From NCBI GenBank assembly GCA_003225055.1, contig QIAU01000149.1:26920-90919 (forward strand): a stretch of DNA of 64,000 bases, read 5' to 3'. This document shows positions 47,324 through 57,023 of the stretch, piece after piece. The position numbers and the translations under genes were made by a program. The notes under the pieces were generated by a model. That model searched no databases. It saw only the letters and a list, made by a program, of their open reading frames with translations, and was not told where the DNA came from. The stretch comes from Acidobacteriota bacterium. Lineage in GTDB: Bacteria; Acidobacteriota; Terriglobia; Terriglobales; Acidobacteriaceae. The number at the start of each line of letters is the position of its first letter. Position 1 is the stretch's first letter.

Positions 47324-48118
47324 GCTGCAATACCTTCGCGAACAGCCAAAGTGTAACGCCAAAGATATATTCCGGAGGTTAAGAAGTTGTAAAAAATGCC
47401 TTGGGCAATAGTCGATGCCGAGGCCGCGGGAGGCTAGGCTTCCATGCAGCGGCTTGCCAGGGAGCTGGACTCACGTGATTCCAAAGGATTGGCAGGGGGC
47501 AACTCTCGGGCGGGTCAACTCGCCCCCGACGGAGCAACCCGATGGCACCGGTTTCCGAGCGCGACCTATCCCGTGTCGCGCCCTAGAGTGCGACTTTGCG
47601 GCTTTTCGCGGTACCCGCACCCGTGACACCTGTCCTCAACGTATCTTGTTGAAAGTATTGAACAGGAGAGGATTTTGCCCGTCGAGTTCCGCCGCGGGGC
47701 GGGTACCGGCGGGCGAGCTGCAGTACTCAAGGGGAGGATTCCGACCGGGTGCGATCGAGTATGGCGGATTAAGCCAAAAGGATTAGTAAGAATGATCTAG
47801 CACCGGCAGCGCAAGGCTTCCACGGTATTGACTCGAGAGTGTCGGGATGCTGAACTGCGATGCATTGTGCCCCCCGACGTGAGCGCGGGTGGGCACGTCA
47901 TGCTGTCGGAATTGGGACTGAAAAAGCGGAGCTACATGCAGTGGATGGCATCGTCTTCTGTAGCCCCCACGTTACCCCCCCAGTTAACGTATGTCACATT
48001 CCGAACCCCGTCTGGCCCGGGCTGGAGTCGAATCGCTTCTGTCTTACAGGCTGAGCCAGGTCAGAGCTAAGGGCCAGGGTTTTCGCATTCTATTTTTTCG
48101 AAGTCAACAGGAGTACTC
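47324..48118. other. intergenic region upstream of the glycoconjugate operon
   Basis: About 800 bases with no gene. It contains the second copy of the 37.1-kb repeat (47780-47862, with a further match to about 47935) and a tRNA-like relic on the minus strand (48013-48076). The operon promoter should lie between about 47950 and 48110. The ribosome binding site AGGAG is at 48109-48113. Confidence 0.4.
48013..48076 (-). other. tRNA-like relic
   Basis: Read on the minus strand, 64 bases begin GGCCCTTAGCTC and end TTCGACTCC...GGGCCA. The ends TGGCCC/GGGCCA pair perfectly for 6 bp like an acceptor stem. TTAGCTC resembles bases 7-13 and ATTCGACTCC the T-arm. The D-arm, the anticodon stem and the T-stem do not close properly, and the total is about 10 bases short. 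It is not a functional tRNA; it may be a decayed one or a chance match. Confidence 0.2.
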
Positions 48119-50758
48119 GTGGCAGAGCGAGTCGACTTCCCATTCTCCCCATCGATTGCTGCAGCCATGCGCCCGCAGGTGCGAGGCAAATTTATTTGGG
48201 TCGGAGATGAGAAGTTATATGTGCGTGGCGTCACGTACGGAACGTTTCGTCCCGACGCCAGCGGAAACCAATATCACGATCAAGAAAAAATCGATCGCGA
48301 TTTCGCGCTCATGGCCGCCAATGGCATCAACGCCGTCCGGGTTTACAATACGCCGCCCGTTTCATTGCTTAACACAGCTCACCGGTACGGGCTGCGTGTG
48401 ATGCTCGACCTTGCTGCCGATCAATATGTCGGCTTTTTAACGGACAAGAAAGGCGCACCAGACGTTCCCGAGACGTTGCGGGCCAAAGTGCGCGACTGCT
48501 CCAGACACCCGGCCCTTCTGGCCTATTCACTCGGCAACGAGATTCCGGCCTCGATCGTGCGCTGGCATGGCCGCCGCAAAATCGAGCGATATCTGGAAAA
48601 ACTCTACCGTGCCGTAAAAGCCGAGGATCCCGGGGGCACGGTCACCTACGTTAACTATCCTTCGACGGAATATCTGCAGCTGCCGTTTTTGGACTTCCTC
48701 TGCTTCAACGTCTACCTTGAATCACGGGAGAGGCTCGCGGCGTATCTCGCCCGATTGCAGAATATCGCGGGTGAGGTTCCCCTGGTCATGGGCGAGATCG
48801 GCCTGGACAGCTATCGCAACGGCCAACACACCCAGGCACGTGTACTCGACTGGCAGATTCGAACCGCGTTTCGGGAGGGATGTGCCGGCGTCTTCATCTA
48901 TTCCTGGACCGATGAATGGTTCCGAGGTGGGGCGGAGGCGGAGGACTGGGCGTTCGGCCTCACAGGTCGAGACCGGTCGCCAAAGCCGGCTCTAGCAGCC
49001 GTGCGCGATCGATTCCGTAAGACTCCGTTTGCACCGGAAATACGCCGGCCCTTCATCTCGGTTGTGATCTGCACTTATAACGGTGCCCGCACCATTCGTG
49101 AATGCTGCGAAGGTTTGAGAAAGCTCGAATACCCGAACTTTGAAGTGATCGTGGTTGACGACGGTTCGACCGATGGGTCAGCGGCCATTGCGCGAGAGTA
49201 TGGGTTTCGCGTGATTAGCACACCCAATCGTGGACTGAGCCGCGCGCGCAACACGGGTCTGGAAGCCGCCAATGGGGAAATTGTCGCCTATATCGATGAT
49301 GACGCTTACCCCGATCCTCAGTGGTTGTCGTATCTCGCTTCCATGTTCATGAGCACCGATTACGCGGCAGTGGGAGGACCGAACATCGCGCCTCCCAATG
49401 ATGGGCTGCTGGCGGCGTCGATCGCCAAGGCGCCTGGAGGTCCGGTGCACGTTCTCATTTCAGACTGCGAGGCGGAGCACATTCCGGGATGCAACATGGC
49501 ATTCCGCAAAGCTGACTTGGCGACCATCGGCGGATTCGACCCTCAGTTCCGCGTCGCTGGCGATGATGTAGATTTGTGCTGGCGCCTGAAGCAAAGTGGT
49601 CGAAAATTGGGCTTTTGCCCGGGCGCCATGGTCTGGCATCACCGACGCGGCTCGGTGCGGACCTATTGGAAACAGCAACGAGGATACGGCAAAGCCGAAG
49701 GGCTGCTGGAAGCGAAGTGGCCGGATAAATACAACACAGCCGGGCACGTGAGCTGGGCGGGACGAGTCTACGGCGACGGAAATAGGCGCAGCTTGTGGCG
49801 TAGGGCGCGGATTTATCAGGGGGTGTGGGGCAGCGCGCCCTTCCAATCGATTTACCAGCCGGCGCACAACACGCTTTCAGCGCTACCCCTGATGCCCGAG
49901 TGGTACTTGCTGGTTCCCGGTCTAGCTGCACTAGCGGGCGTTGGGGCGCTTTGGAGGCCTTTGCTGCTTGCGCTTCCCTTGCTTCTGGTGGCAGCTGGGA
50001 TTCCAGTCTTCCAATCCTGCTGGAACGCCGCCCAAATCAGAATCGCGGACGTATCTCGATCCGGACTTGCTCGGATGGGCATGCGCTGCTTGATTGCGTT
50101 TCTGCACCTGCTCCAGCCGGCGGCCCGCCTGTACGGGCGCCTGTGCTGCGGACTGACGCTGTGGCGGCGCCGCGGACCCTTCCTTCCGGCATTCCCCTGT
50201 CCGCGCAGCTTCCGAATTTGGAGCGAGCGCTGGCAGGCCTCGAGTGACAGACTGCAATCGATTGAGTCAAAGTTGCGAGCTGAGGGAGCGTGCGTCGTTC
50301 GAGGGGGAGAGTTTGATCATTGGGACCTCGAGGTTCGGCCCAACATGCTCGGAGCTGCCCGGCTGCGGATGGCTGTGGAAGAACACGGCATGGACCGGCA
50401 GTTAGTGAGATTTCGTGTGTGGCCCAAACCGTCGACCGTGGCCATGATGCTGGATCTATTACTTTGTAGCCTTGCGGCCGCCGCGGCGCGGGATGGAGCC
50501 TGGGCGGGCGCTGTCATTCTCGCCTCTATGGCAGTGGCGGTTGCGGCACGCGTAGTTCAGGAATGTGCAGCCGCAACCGGCGCTTTGCTGATGCCTGTTC
50601 GGATGGAAGAGCGTGCCAGCAAACTTGCCGTGGTTCCTACCCATGAAAACGCAGCGATAGCGGCAGCAGCCCACGCCACGTTTGGAGCGCCCTGCGCAAC
50701 CGTCCTTGAACGTGGACCAGCGGCGGCCGAAACGAGGGTTAGCCGGAAGGCTGGATAA
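48119..50758 (+). CDS. glycoside hydrolase (clan GH-A) fused to a family 2 glycosyltransferase
   Basis: An 879-aa fusion starting at GTG 48119 with AGGAG 5 bases upstream. Residues ~20-300 form a GH2/GH5-like TIM barrel (FIWVGDEKLYVRGVTYGTFR; candidate acid/base Glu141 in SLGNEIP, candidate nucleophile Glu226 in VMGEIGLDS). From ~311 a GT-A glycosyltransferase follows: FISVVICTYNGARTI, VVDDGSTDGS, the DxD-type YIDDDAYPD (Asp393-395), PGCNMAFRK and GDDVDLCWRLKQSG. Around residue 590 there is a hydrophobic helix pair (WYLLVPGLAALAGVGALW) suggesting membrane attachment. The last ~150 residues are of unknown type. It is the first gene of the operon; one protein could build and trim or remodel the same glycan. 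Confidence 0.88.
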   Translation: MAERVDFPFSPSIAAAMRPQVRGKFIWVGDEKLYVRGVTYGTFRPDASGNQYHDQEKIDRDFALMAANGINAVRVYNTPPVSLLNTAHRYGLRVMLDLAADQYVGFLTDKKGAPDVPETLRAKVRDCSRHPALLAYSLGNEIPASIVRWHGRRKIERYLEKLYRAVKAEDPGGTVTYVNYPSTEYLQLPFLDFLCFNVYLESRERLAAYLARLQNIAGEVPLVMGEIGLDSYRNGQHTQARVLDWQIRTAFREGCAGVFIYSWTDEWFRGGAEAEDWAFGLTGRDRSPKPALAAVRDRFRKTPFAPEIRRPFISVVICTYNGARTIRECCEGLRKLEYPNFEVIVVDDGSTDGSAAIAREYGFRVISTPNRGLSRARNTGLEAANGEIVAYIDDDAYPDPQWLSYLASMFMSTDYAAVGGPNIAPPNDGLLAASIAKAPGGPVHVLISDCEAEHIPGCNMAFRKADLATIGGFDPQFRVAGDDVDLCWRLKQSGRKLGFCPGAMVWHHRRGSVRTYWKQQRGYGKAEGLLEAKWPDKYNTAGHVSWAGRVYGDGNRRSLWRRARIYQGVWGSAPFQSIYQPAHNTLSALPLMPEWYLLVPGLAALAGVGALWRPLLLALPLLLVAAGIPVFQSCWNAAQIRIADVSRSGLARMGMRCLIAFLHLLQPAARLYGRLCCGLTLWRRRGPFLPAFPCPRSFRIWSERWQASSDRLQSIESKLRAEGACVVRGGEFDHWDLEVRPNMLGAARLRMAVEEHGMDRQLVRFRVWPKPSTVAMMLDLLLCSLAAAAARDGAWAGAVILASMAVAVAARVVQECAAATGALLMPVRMEERASKLAVVPTHENAAIAAAAHATFGAPCATVLERGPAAAETRVSRKAG

Positions 50759-50762
50759 CCCG

Positions 50763-53360
50763 ATGCTCCGTTTTCATTCAGCCGTAAACGCGCTGCTGGT
50801 TGCGCTGGTCTTGTCGTCGCCTGTCTTCGGGCAGATGCGCGGCCAAGCGAGCGTGACTGTAACTGGCGTTGTCGAAGACGGCAACGGGGCGGCAATTTCG
50901 GGAGTGAAAGTCACCCTGGTTCGCGGGGACACACACCACATACAAGAAACTGTTTCCGACGAGAACGGAAATTTCAGTTTCCCAGAAGTGTCTCCAGGTA
51001 ACTACGTTCTGAAAATTGAAATGAGCGGTTTCGAGCCGTATGAAAAGAGTCTCGTAGCCGACGGGCAAGCATTGAAGCCACTAAAAATTAAACTCAAGAT
51101 TGGAGCCATGAAGCAACAAATCACGGTCGACGCAGATGCCGCCGATGAGGCGCCTTCGACTTCCGACAGCGACGCTGCCACAGCAAGAGTCGATGACAAT
51201 CTGCTGCGCCAGCTCCCTACACTCTCGGAAGACGTAACGCCGCTGATCCAGAAATTCGTTTCACCCGCTGCGCAAGGCGCAGAAGGGCCGTCGATCATCA
51301 TCGATGGAGTCGAAGGATCAGCTGTTGATCTGCCTGCGTCGGCCATCAGAAAGATCAGGATCGACCGCAATCCTTATTCCGCCCTGTTCCAGCACCCCGG
51401 GAAAGCAAAGGTTGAAGTTACCACCGAACATGGCCACAAGAAGCGTTACGATGGCGGTTTTGCAATGTATGCCAGGAACTCTCTGTTTGACGCTCGGAAT
51501 GCGTTTGCGAAACTCGCGCCGGATCTGGACCGAAGATTACTGCAGGCCAACCTGGGCGGGGCGCTCCCGGGTAACTCTTCCTCTTTCTATATCGCCGCCG
51601 AGCGCTCCATGCTCAACCAAAGCGCGGTCGTCAATGCCGTAACCTTGACTGGTCCCGTTTTGGAAAACGTGCCCACGACACAGCATCGCGATAATGTCTT
51701 CGCGCGTCTGCAGTGGTGGGTCAGCCCCCTTCACACCCTCTACGGGACCTACAACTTCAACGACCACTCTTACCATAATAAGGACGTGGGAGGTTTCAAT
51801 CTACCTGAACAGGGAGTCAATGACGGGCGTCACAGACACAGAGTAATGCTGGACTATAGCGCGATAATTCCGGCGAACTGGCGCAATGATTTGCGGTTCA
51901 GTTTCTCCAACGACAACGAGCACACGGGGAACTCGGCGGTAGCGCCAGCCATTATCGTCAACCAGGCTTTTAACGCCGGGCCGTCTCAAACCTTCACCCG
52001 CGATGAGAGACGGCAGTTCGATCTTCAAGACACCGTCTACTACGCCCACAATAAGCATGCGATTACCTTTGGCGCCAGATTGCGCGCAGATCTGATCGAT
52101 GCATTCGATGCCTCGAATTTTGGCGGGACCTTTGAGTTTGCCAGCCTGGGGCAATACGCCGCGGGCAGTCCATTTGTGTTCAGGACTGTGGAAGGTAATC
52201 CGAATGTCGAATTCGCTGCCCGCGTCGCCAATGGATTTGTTCAGGACGAGCTGCAAGTATCGCCGCAGCTGACGCTGACGTTCGGTCTGCGATATGACTG
52301 GCAATCTACCATCGACGAGCGTGCCAACTTCGCTCCCCGGCTTGCGTTTGCCTTCGCTCCGGGCAAAAACCGGAAGACCGTCATTCGCGGCGGAGGCGGA
52401 ATTTTCTACGACAACTTTCCGGTATCGGCTAGGCAGCGATCGCTGCTTTACGACGGCACTCGGCTGCGCGAATTGGTATTCTCAAACCCCTCTTTTCCCA
52501 ACCCATTCGCAGCCGGCGAGGCAAGTTCGCTTCCCCCGAGCGTCATACGAGTGGCGCCGGATATACGGCCCCCCTACCTGTCGCAGACCAGCATTGGGGT
52601 TGAGCATGAGCTTTGGCATAATAACTCACTCACAGTGGAATACGCGTTTCTACATGGCACGCATCTTTTCCGCTCGCGCAATATCAATGCGCCGCTGCCC
52701 GAGACAGGACTGCGTCCGGATCCGAGTTTCGTGAACATTAACCAGGTCGAGTCGACGGCTTTTGAGCGGAGTCACGCTGTGACGGCCACGTTTCGCGGGC
52801 AATTCGGCAAGTTCTTTGAGCCCTATGTTCAGTACATTTTTTCTAAGAACATCAACGACACGTCCGGCACCTTTGCCCTTCCAGCCAACAATTACGACCT
52901 GCGACCGGAGATCGGGCCGGCGGATTTTGATTGGAGACATCGCCTCAACCTGATGGGAGCGGTGGCGCTGCCGCAAGCCTTTCACCTAGGATTGCTGCTC
53001 TCGGTGACGAGCGGAGCGCCTTTCGACATCACCACGGGATTCGACAACAACGGCGATACGGTGGCGACGGACCGCCCCCCTGGCGTGACTCGCAACACCG
53101 GCCGCGGACCGGGAACTGTCGAACTCGATGTGCGCTTTGGGAAGACGTTTAATGTCGCGCGCCTTTGGGGTGGCGAGCCCGCCTCAAAACGCAAACGCAA
53201 CAACCTGGAATTCACTGTGGATGCTTTCAATGTGATCAATCACACCAATGTCAACGGCATTGTTGGAGTCTTGAGTTCGCCCTTCTTTGGCCGTGCTAAT
53301 TCGGCAGGGGGGGCGAGGACGGTTCAGCTATCGGTCAAATACCTATTTCGGCGCGGTTGA
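50763..53360 (+). CDS. TonB-dependent receptor with carboxypeptidase-regulatory-like domain
   Basis: An 865-aa outer-membrane protein starting 4 bases after the GH/GT2 gene. A signal peptide (LLVALVLSSPVFGQ) is followed by a CarboxypepD_reg domain (VTGVVEDGNGAAISGVKVTL, about 30-110), a plug-like region (IIIDGVEGSAVDLPASAIRK) and a 16-22-strand barrel ending YLFRRG. It is shorter than the 1227-aa receptor at 21676 and diverged from it. Its place inside an operon with transferases and an exporter suggests it handles the polymer or product made by these proteins, for uptake or as an outer-membrane exit partner. Confidence 0.9.
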   Translation: MLRFHSAVNALLVALVLSSPVFGQMRGQASVTVTGVVEDGNGAAISGVKVTLVRGDTHHIQETVSDENGNFSFPEVSPGNYVLKIEMSGFEPYEKSLVADGQALKPLKIKLKIGAMKQQITVDADAADEAPSTSDSDAATARVDDNLLRQLPTLSEDVTPLIQKFVSPAAQGAEGPSIIIDGVEGSAVDLPASAIRKIRIDRNPYSALFQHPGKAKVEVTTEHGHKKRYDGGFAMYARNSLFDARNAFAKLAPDLDRRLLQANLGGALPGNSSSFYIAAERSMLNQSAVVNAVTLTGPVLENVPTTQHRDNVFARLQWWVSPLHTLYGTYNFNDHSYHNKDVGGFNLPEQGVNDGRHRHRVMLDYSAIIPANWRNDLRFSFSNDNEHTGNSAVAPAIIVNQAFNAGPSQTFTRDERRQFDLQDTVYYAHNKHAITFGARLRADLIDAFDASNFGGTFEFASLGQYAAGSPFVFRTVEGNPNVEFAARVANGFVQDELQVSPQLTLTFGLRYDWQSTIDERANFAPRLAFAFAPGKNRKTVIRGGGGIFYDNFPVSARQRSLLYDGTRLRELVFSNPSFPNPFAAGEASSLPPSVIRVAPDIRPPYLSQTSIGVEHELWHNNSLTVEYAFLHGTHLFRSRNINAPLPETGLRPDPSFVNINQVESTAFERSHAVTATFRGQFGKFFEPYVQYIFSKNINDTSGTFALPANNYDLRPEIGPADFDWRHRLNLMGAVALPQAFHLGLLLSVTSGAPFDITTGFDNNGDTVATDRPPGVTRNTGRGPGTVELDVRFGKTFNVARLWGGEPASKRKRNNLEFTVDAFNVINHTNVNGIVGVLSSPFFGRANSAGGARTVQLSVKYLFRRG

Positions 53361-53399
53361 GCCGAGTTTGAGAGCACATAAGGACTACCGGCATCGGGG

Positions 53400-55160
53400 A
53401 TGAATCGCTTACGTTCCAATACTTGGCGGCTATGGCGGGAGATGCGGCCCTACTCCGGCTACCTGGCGGCGCTGCTCCTGTTCAGCTTGCTGGGGACTCC
53501 GCTGGCGCTGCTGACGCCATTGCCGCTCAAGATCGTGGTGGATAACGTCATCGGGTCGCGTCCACTGCCGCATTTTCTCGGCTGGCTGCCCGCGACGATC
53601 CGGGGATCGGAGGCCAATCTGCTGGTCCTGGCGCTTGGCCTGCTCATAGCTGTTGCCCTGGTGGGTCAACTCCGCGAATTCACCTCCTCGTTTCTCACCG
53701 CCTACACGGGAGAGAAGATGCTGCGGGAATTTCGCGCCAAACTCTTCCGGCACCTGCAGCGGCTATCGTTGTCGTACCACGACAACCAGGGCACGGCAGA
53801 TTCCATTTATCGCATTCAATACGACGCCACCGCACTACAAAACATCGTCGTGGTCGGTATCGTGCCGTTCTTCTCCTCCGCTATCACCCTGATAGCGATG
53901 ATCTTCGTTACGGCGCGCATCAGTTGGAAGTTCGCCCTGGTCGGAGTGGCCATTGCGCCATTTGTTTTATGGGCTTCCGGTTCTTACCGGCGATGGATGC
54001 GCAGCCAATCGCGCAAAGTGCGGAACATCGAAAGCTCCGCCTTATCGGTGGTGCAGGAAGTGTTGGGTTCGGTTCGCGTGGTAAGGGCATTCGGACAAGA
54101 GGAGCGCGAGCACAAGCGCTTCATGCAGAGGTCGAAGGAAGGCATGCGGGAACGCCTTCATCAGGAAAAACTGCAAGGCGGCTACGGCATCGTTCTGGCC
54201 TTGTTAACCGCGCTCGGTACGGCCAGCGTGCTGTACATCGGAGTACACGACATCAAGGCGGGAAAACTTACGCTGGGCAGTCTCCTGTTGGTCATGGGGT
54301 ATCTAGGACAACTCTACGGGCCCTTGCGAACGGTTGGCAAGAAAATGGCAAGCATGCAGACCTACTTTGTAGGCGCCGAAAGGGCTTTCGCGCTGCTGGA
54401 CGAGGCAGTCGATGTCGAGGAACGTCCACACGCTCGGCCGCTGGCCCATGCTTCCGGCGCCATGATCTTTCAGCATGTGTCGTTTGCTTACGATGGTGCC
54501 CGGCCGGTCCTCGAAGACATCTCCTTCGAGGTCAAGCCTGGGTGCTCGGTCGGCATCGTTGGAACCACGGGCGCGGGAAAGACCACGCTCGTGAATCTGC
54601 TGACTCGGTTCTACGATCCAACCGGAGGACAGATCCTGCTCGATGGCGTGGACCTTCGCGACTACAAGCTTTCCGATCTGCGCAACCAGTTCGCGATGGT
54701 TCTTCAGGAGCCGCTCCTTTTTTCAACCAGCATCGCCGAGAACATTGCTTATGCGCGCGCGAGCGCTAGCCAGGCAGAAATTGAAGCTGCGGCAAAGGCC
54801 GCCAATGCGCACAATTTCATCATCGGTCTGCCCCAGGCTTACCAAACCGTGGTTGGCGAACGCGGCATGCGTCTCTCTGGCGGGGAACGCCAACGGATAT
54901 CGATTGCGCGGGCGTTCTTGAAGGACGCGCCCATCCTTATCCTGGATGAGCCGACCAGTTCCGTCGATGTGCGGACCGAGGCTGCCATCCTGGAAGCATT
55001 GGAACGGCTTGCCCGAGGACGGACGACGTTCGTGATCACGCACCGCTTGAGCGCATTGCAGCAATCTGACCTCATTGTACGGATCGAAAAAGGGCGGCTG
55101 GTGGCGATAGACCCAGGTGCCCGGTGCGAACAATTTGCCGCTGTGAAGCGTGAACTATGA
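53400..55160 (+). CDS. ABC transporter, fused permease-ATPase (MsbA-like exporter)
   Basis: A 586-aa half-transporter working as a homodimer. Six transmembrane helices occupy about residues 15-310. The ATPase has Walker A GTTGAGKTT (from residue 388), Q-loop MVLQEPLLFST, signature LSGGERQ (492), Walker B ILILDEPTSSVD and switch His in FVITHRLS. There is no N-terminal peptidase domain, so it is not a bacteriocin-processing exporter. By family it flips lipids, lipid-linked saccharides or small peptides. It begins 39 bases after the receptor gene and overlaps the ATP-grasp gene (ATGA). Confidence 0.93.
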   Translation: MNRLRSNTWRLWREMRPYSGYLAALLLFSLLGTPLALLTPLPLKIVVDNVIGSRPLPHFLGWLPATIRGSEANLLVLALGLLIAVALVGQLREFTSSFLTAYTGEKMLREFRAKLFRHLQRLSLSYHDNQGTADSIYRIQYDATALQNIVVVGIVPFFSSAITLIAMIFVTARISWKFALVGVAIAPFVLWASGSYRRWMRSQSRKVRNIESSALSVVQEVLGSVRVVRAFGQEEREHKRFMQRSKEGMRERLHQEKLQGGYGIVLALLTALGTASVLYIGVHDIKAGKLTLGSLLLVMGYLGQLYGPLRTVGKKMASMQTYFVGAERAFALLDEAVDVEERPHARPLAHASGAMIFQHVSFAYDGARPVLEDISFEVKPGCSVGIVGTTGAGKTTLVNLLTRFYDPTGGQILLDGVDLRDYKLSDLRNQFAMVLQEPLLFSTSIAENIAYARASASQAEIEAAAKAANAHNFIIGLPQAYQTVVGERGMRLSGGERQRISIARAFLKDAPILILDEPTSSVDVRTEAAILEALERLARGRTTFVITHRLSALQQSDLIVRIEKGRLVAIDPGARCEQFAAVKREL

Positions 55161-56023
55161 AGAGATTGCGCATTGGATTCCTGTTGCCACACTACTCGCC
55201 AAAGAGCGCAAGTATTATGCCCGCCGTGGTCGAGGCGCTCGCGGAGTCTGGGGCCATCGTCGAGGTCATCCATCCTGTGGAGGGGATCCTCGATCTGTCG
55301 AAAGTCCGGGTCGAGCACGACCTCTACGTTTTGCGGCACACCAGCGGACTCTCGCTCAGCCTGGCGGGAGCACTTCATGAGCTGGGCGCGGTCATCGTGA
55401 ATCCGTATCCCGTATCAGCGGCACTGAAGGACAAGATCGTCGCCTCGCGGACCCTCGAGGCCGCGGGCGTGCCCACGCCTGCCGCGTACGTCGCATCGCA
55501 ACCTCAGCAGTTGCTCGCGCTCCTGGACTTAGGACCGCTCGTCGTCAAGCCGTATCAGGGAGCAGGTGGCCACCACGTCCGCATCATTCGGACGCCTGCC
55601 GAGCTCGCAGAGGTGAACTGCGGGCGCGAACCTGTGTTCGCACAGCGCTACCACGCGAACGACGGCCGCGACCGGAAGATTTATGCGATCGGCGGCCGGC
55701 TGTTTGGGGTCAAAAAAGTGTTTCCGCGCCGAACCGAAGAAGAAAAATACGGTGAGCCCTTCACGCTCTCGCCGGAGTTACGCGAGATTGCCGTGCGCTG
55801 CGGCCGCGCATTCGGTATCGACCTGTTCGGCGTGGACATTATCGAGAGTGAAGGGGTCCCCTACGTCGTGGATATGTGTAGCATTCCCGGCTTCAAGGGC
55901 GTGCCGGACGCGCCCCGCCTGCTAGCGCAGTACTTCTATGCCGCGGCAGAGCAGGCTGCTCGAGCAGAAGTGCCGCCGCACCCGGTCCCATTGGCTCTCC
56001 CAGGAAATCACACCCATGCCTAA
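55157..56023 (+). CDS. RimK-like ATP-grasp ligase
   Basis: A 288-aa ATP-grasp protein, the class that joins a carboxylate to an amine through an acyl-phosphate. The N-terminal domain holds VEHDLYVLRHTSGLSLSL. The ATP-grasp core shows DKIVASRTLEAAGVPTPAA, LVVKPYQGAGGHHVRI (lysine plus glycine loop), VFAQRYHANDGRDRKIYAIG, and GIDLFGVDIIES with the acidic Mg ligand. RimK usually has a late Asn; here the segment is VVDMCSIPGFKGV, with Ser where an Asn often stands. It starts inside the exporter's stop codon and ends 8 bases inside the next gene. The amide partner may be an amino acid added to a sugar acid or amine. Confidence 0.85.
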   Translation: MKRLRIGFLLPHYSPKSASIMPAVVEALAESGAIVEVIHPVEGILDLSKVRVEHDLYVLRHTSGLSLSLAGALHELGAVIVNPYPVSAALKDKIVASRTLEAAGVPTPAAYVASQPQQLLALLDLGPLVVKPYQGAGGHHVRIIRTPAELAEVNCGREPVFAQRYHANDGRDRKIYAIGGRLFGVKKVFPRRTEEEKYGEPFTLSPELREIAVRCGRAFGIDLFGVDIIESEGVPYVVDMCSIPGFKGVPDAPRLLAQYFYAAAEQAARAEVPPHPVPLALPGNHTHA

Positions 56024-57023
56024 GCGAACGACGCCCGAAATCGTGACCGCAGGCCTGCGGGAGCATCGAGCCGTGCAGGCTTGGCTTCAAGTCCATCCGG
56101 GTTCCTGCGAGCCAGGCCACCTTGAGGTTCTGCAAGGGAGAAGAACCAGCACCGTTTATCGGCTTAACCATATCGAGCATGGTGAGAGAGTGATTGCCAA
56201 GAGATGCCGGACAGCGACAGCCCGGATCGAGCGCATGATTTACCAGACACTGCTGCCGCTCACCGGGATGCCGGCGCTAGGTTGCTATGGCCTGCTGGAA
56301 GAGCCAGGGGGGGAGTTCTGCTGGCTTTTCCTTGAAGATGCAGCCGGCTCTCGCTATTCCCCGCTGCTTCCGCACCATCGTGCGCTGGCGGGCGGTTGGT
56401 TGGCGGAAATACAGTTGGCCACCGGGTCAGCCGACCTTAAGTCGTCTCTACCCGAGCGCGAACTCGATGAGCACCGGCAATTGCTGCGCGGCTGCCAGGC
56501 CATGCTACTCGATCGCCTCAGCCGAGCTCTATTGTCCTCGGAAGATGCCGCGATGTTGCGCAACCTCGCAGCCCACATGGACGTGCTGGAATCGCACTGG
56601 AGCGAGATTGAAGAAATATGTGACCTAATGCCGCGTTCGCTGGTGCATGGCGATTTCGTCATCAAGAATCTGCGCATCCGCGATACCCTCACCGGCCCCG
56701 CGCTACTGGTGTTCGACTGGGAATTCGCCGGTTGGGGCTTGCCGGCCACCGATTTGGCTCAGTTCGTCGATCGCGTGGCCAGTCCCGACCTCAGCCTTTA
56801 CTGCTCCATCTTGCAACGTGAGCATCCGCACCTGAGCTTATCTGACATTCAGGCCGCCGCCGCCTGCGGCAACCTCCTCCGCCTGGTCAACCAGATTAGT
56901 TGGGCCACGGCAGATCAAGAATCTGTACCTCCCACCCAGCTGACGAAGGCCATAGCTCTGCTGCGGTGCTACGAACCCACCCTTACGGCAGCGTTGAGCG
57001 CCTTCCGACGGAGCCGAGCATGA
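56016..57023 (+). CDS. APH/choline-kinase-fold phosphotransferase 1
   Basis: A 335-aa protein-kinase-like small-molecule kinase. The start MPKRTTPE at 56016 overlaps the ATP-grasp stop. The nucleotide region contains TSTVYRLNHIEHGERVIAKR with the ATP-binding Lys. The Brenner motif LVHGDFVIKNLRI gives the catalytic Asp and the Mg-binding Asn, and VFDWEFAGWGLPATDLAQF is the DFG-equivalent. Typical APH length is 260-350 aa. It is the first of three consecutive paralogous kinases. A resistance role is unlikely inside this operon; phosphorylation of a sugar, polyol or amino alcohol intermediate fits better. Confidence 0.82.
   Translation: MPKRTTPEIVTAGLREHRAVQAWLQVHPGSCEPGHLEVLQGRRTSTVYRLNHIEHGERVIAKRCRTATARIERMIYQTLLPLTGMPALGCYGLLEEPGGEFCWLFLEDAAGSRYSPLLPHHRALAGGWLAEIQLATGSADLKSSLPERELDEHRQLLRGCQAMLLDRLSRALLSSEDAAMLRNLAAHMDVLESHWSEIEEICDLMPRSLVHGDFVIKNLRIRDTLTGPALLVFDWEFAGWGLPATDLAQFVDRVASPDLSLYCSILQREHPHLSLSDIQAAAACGNLLRLVNQISWATADQESVPPTQLTKAIALLRCYEPTLTAALSAFRRSRA

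Noticed and set aside
53400..56023. Ribosomally made peptide (RiPP) cluster built from the ABC exporter plus ATP-grasp
   Set aside because: No short precursor-peptide gene is visible nearby and the exporter lacks the N-terminal peptidase domain, so a peptide product is not supported.
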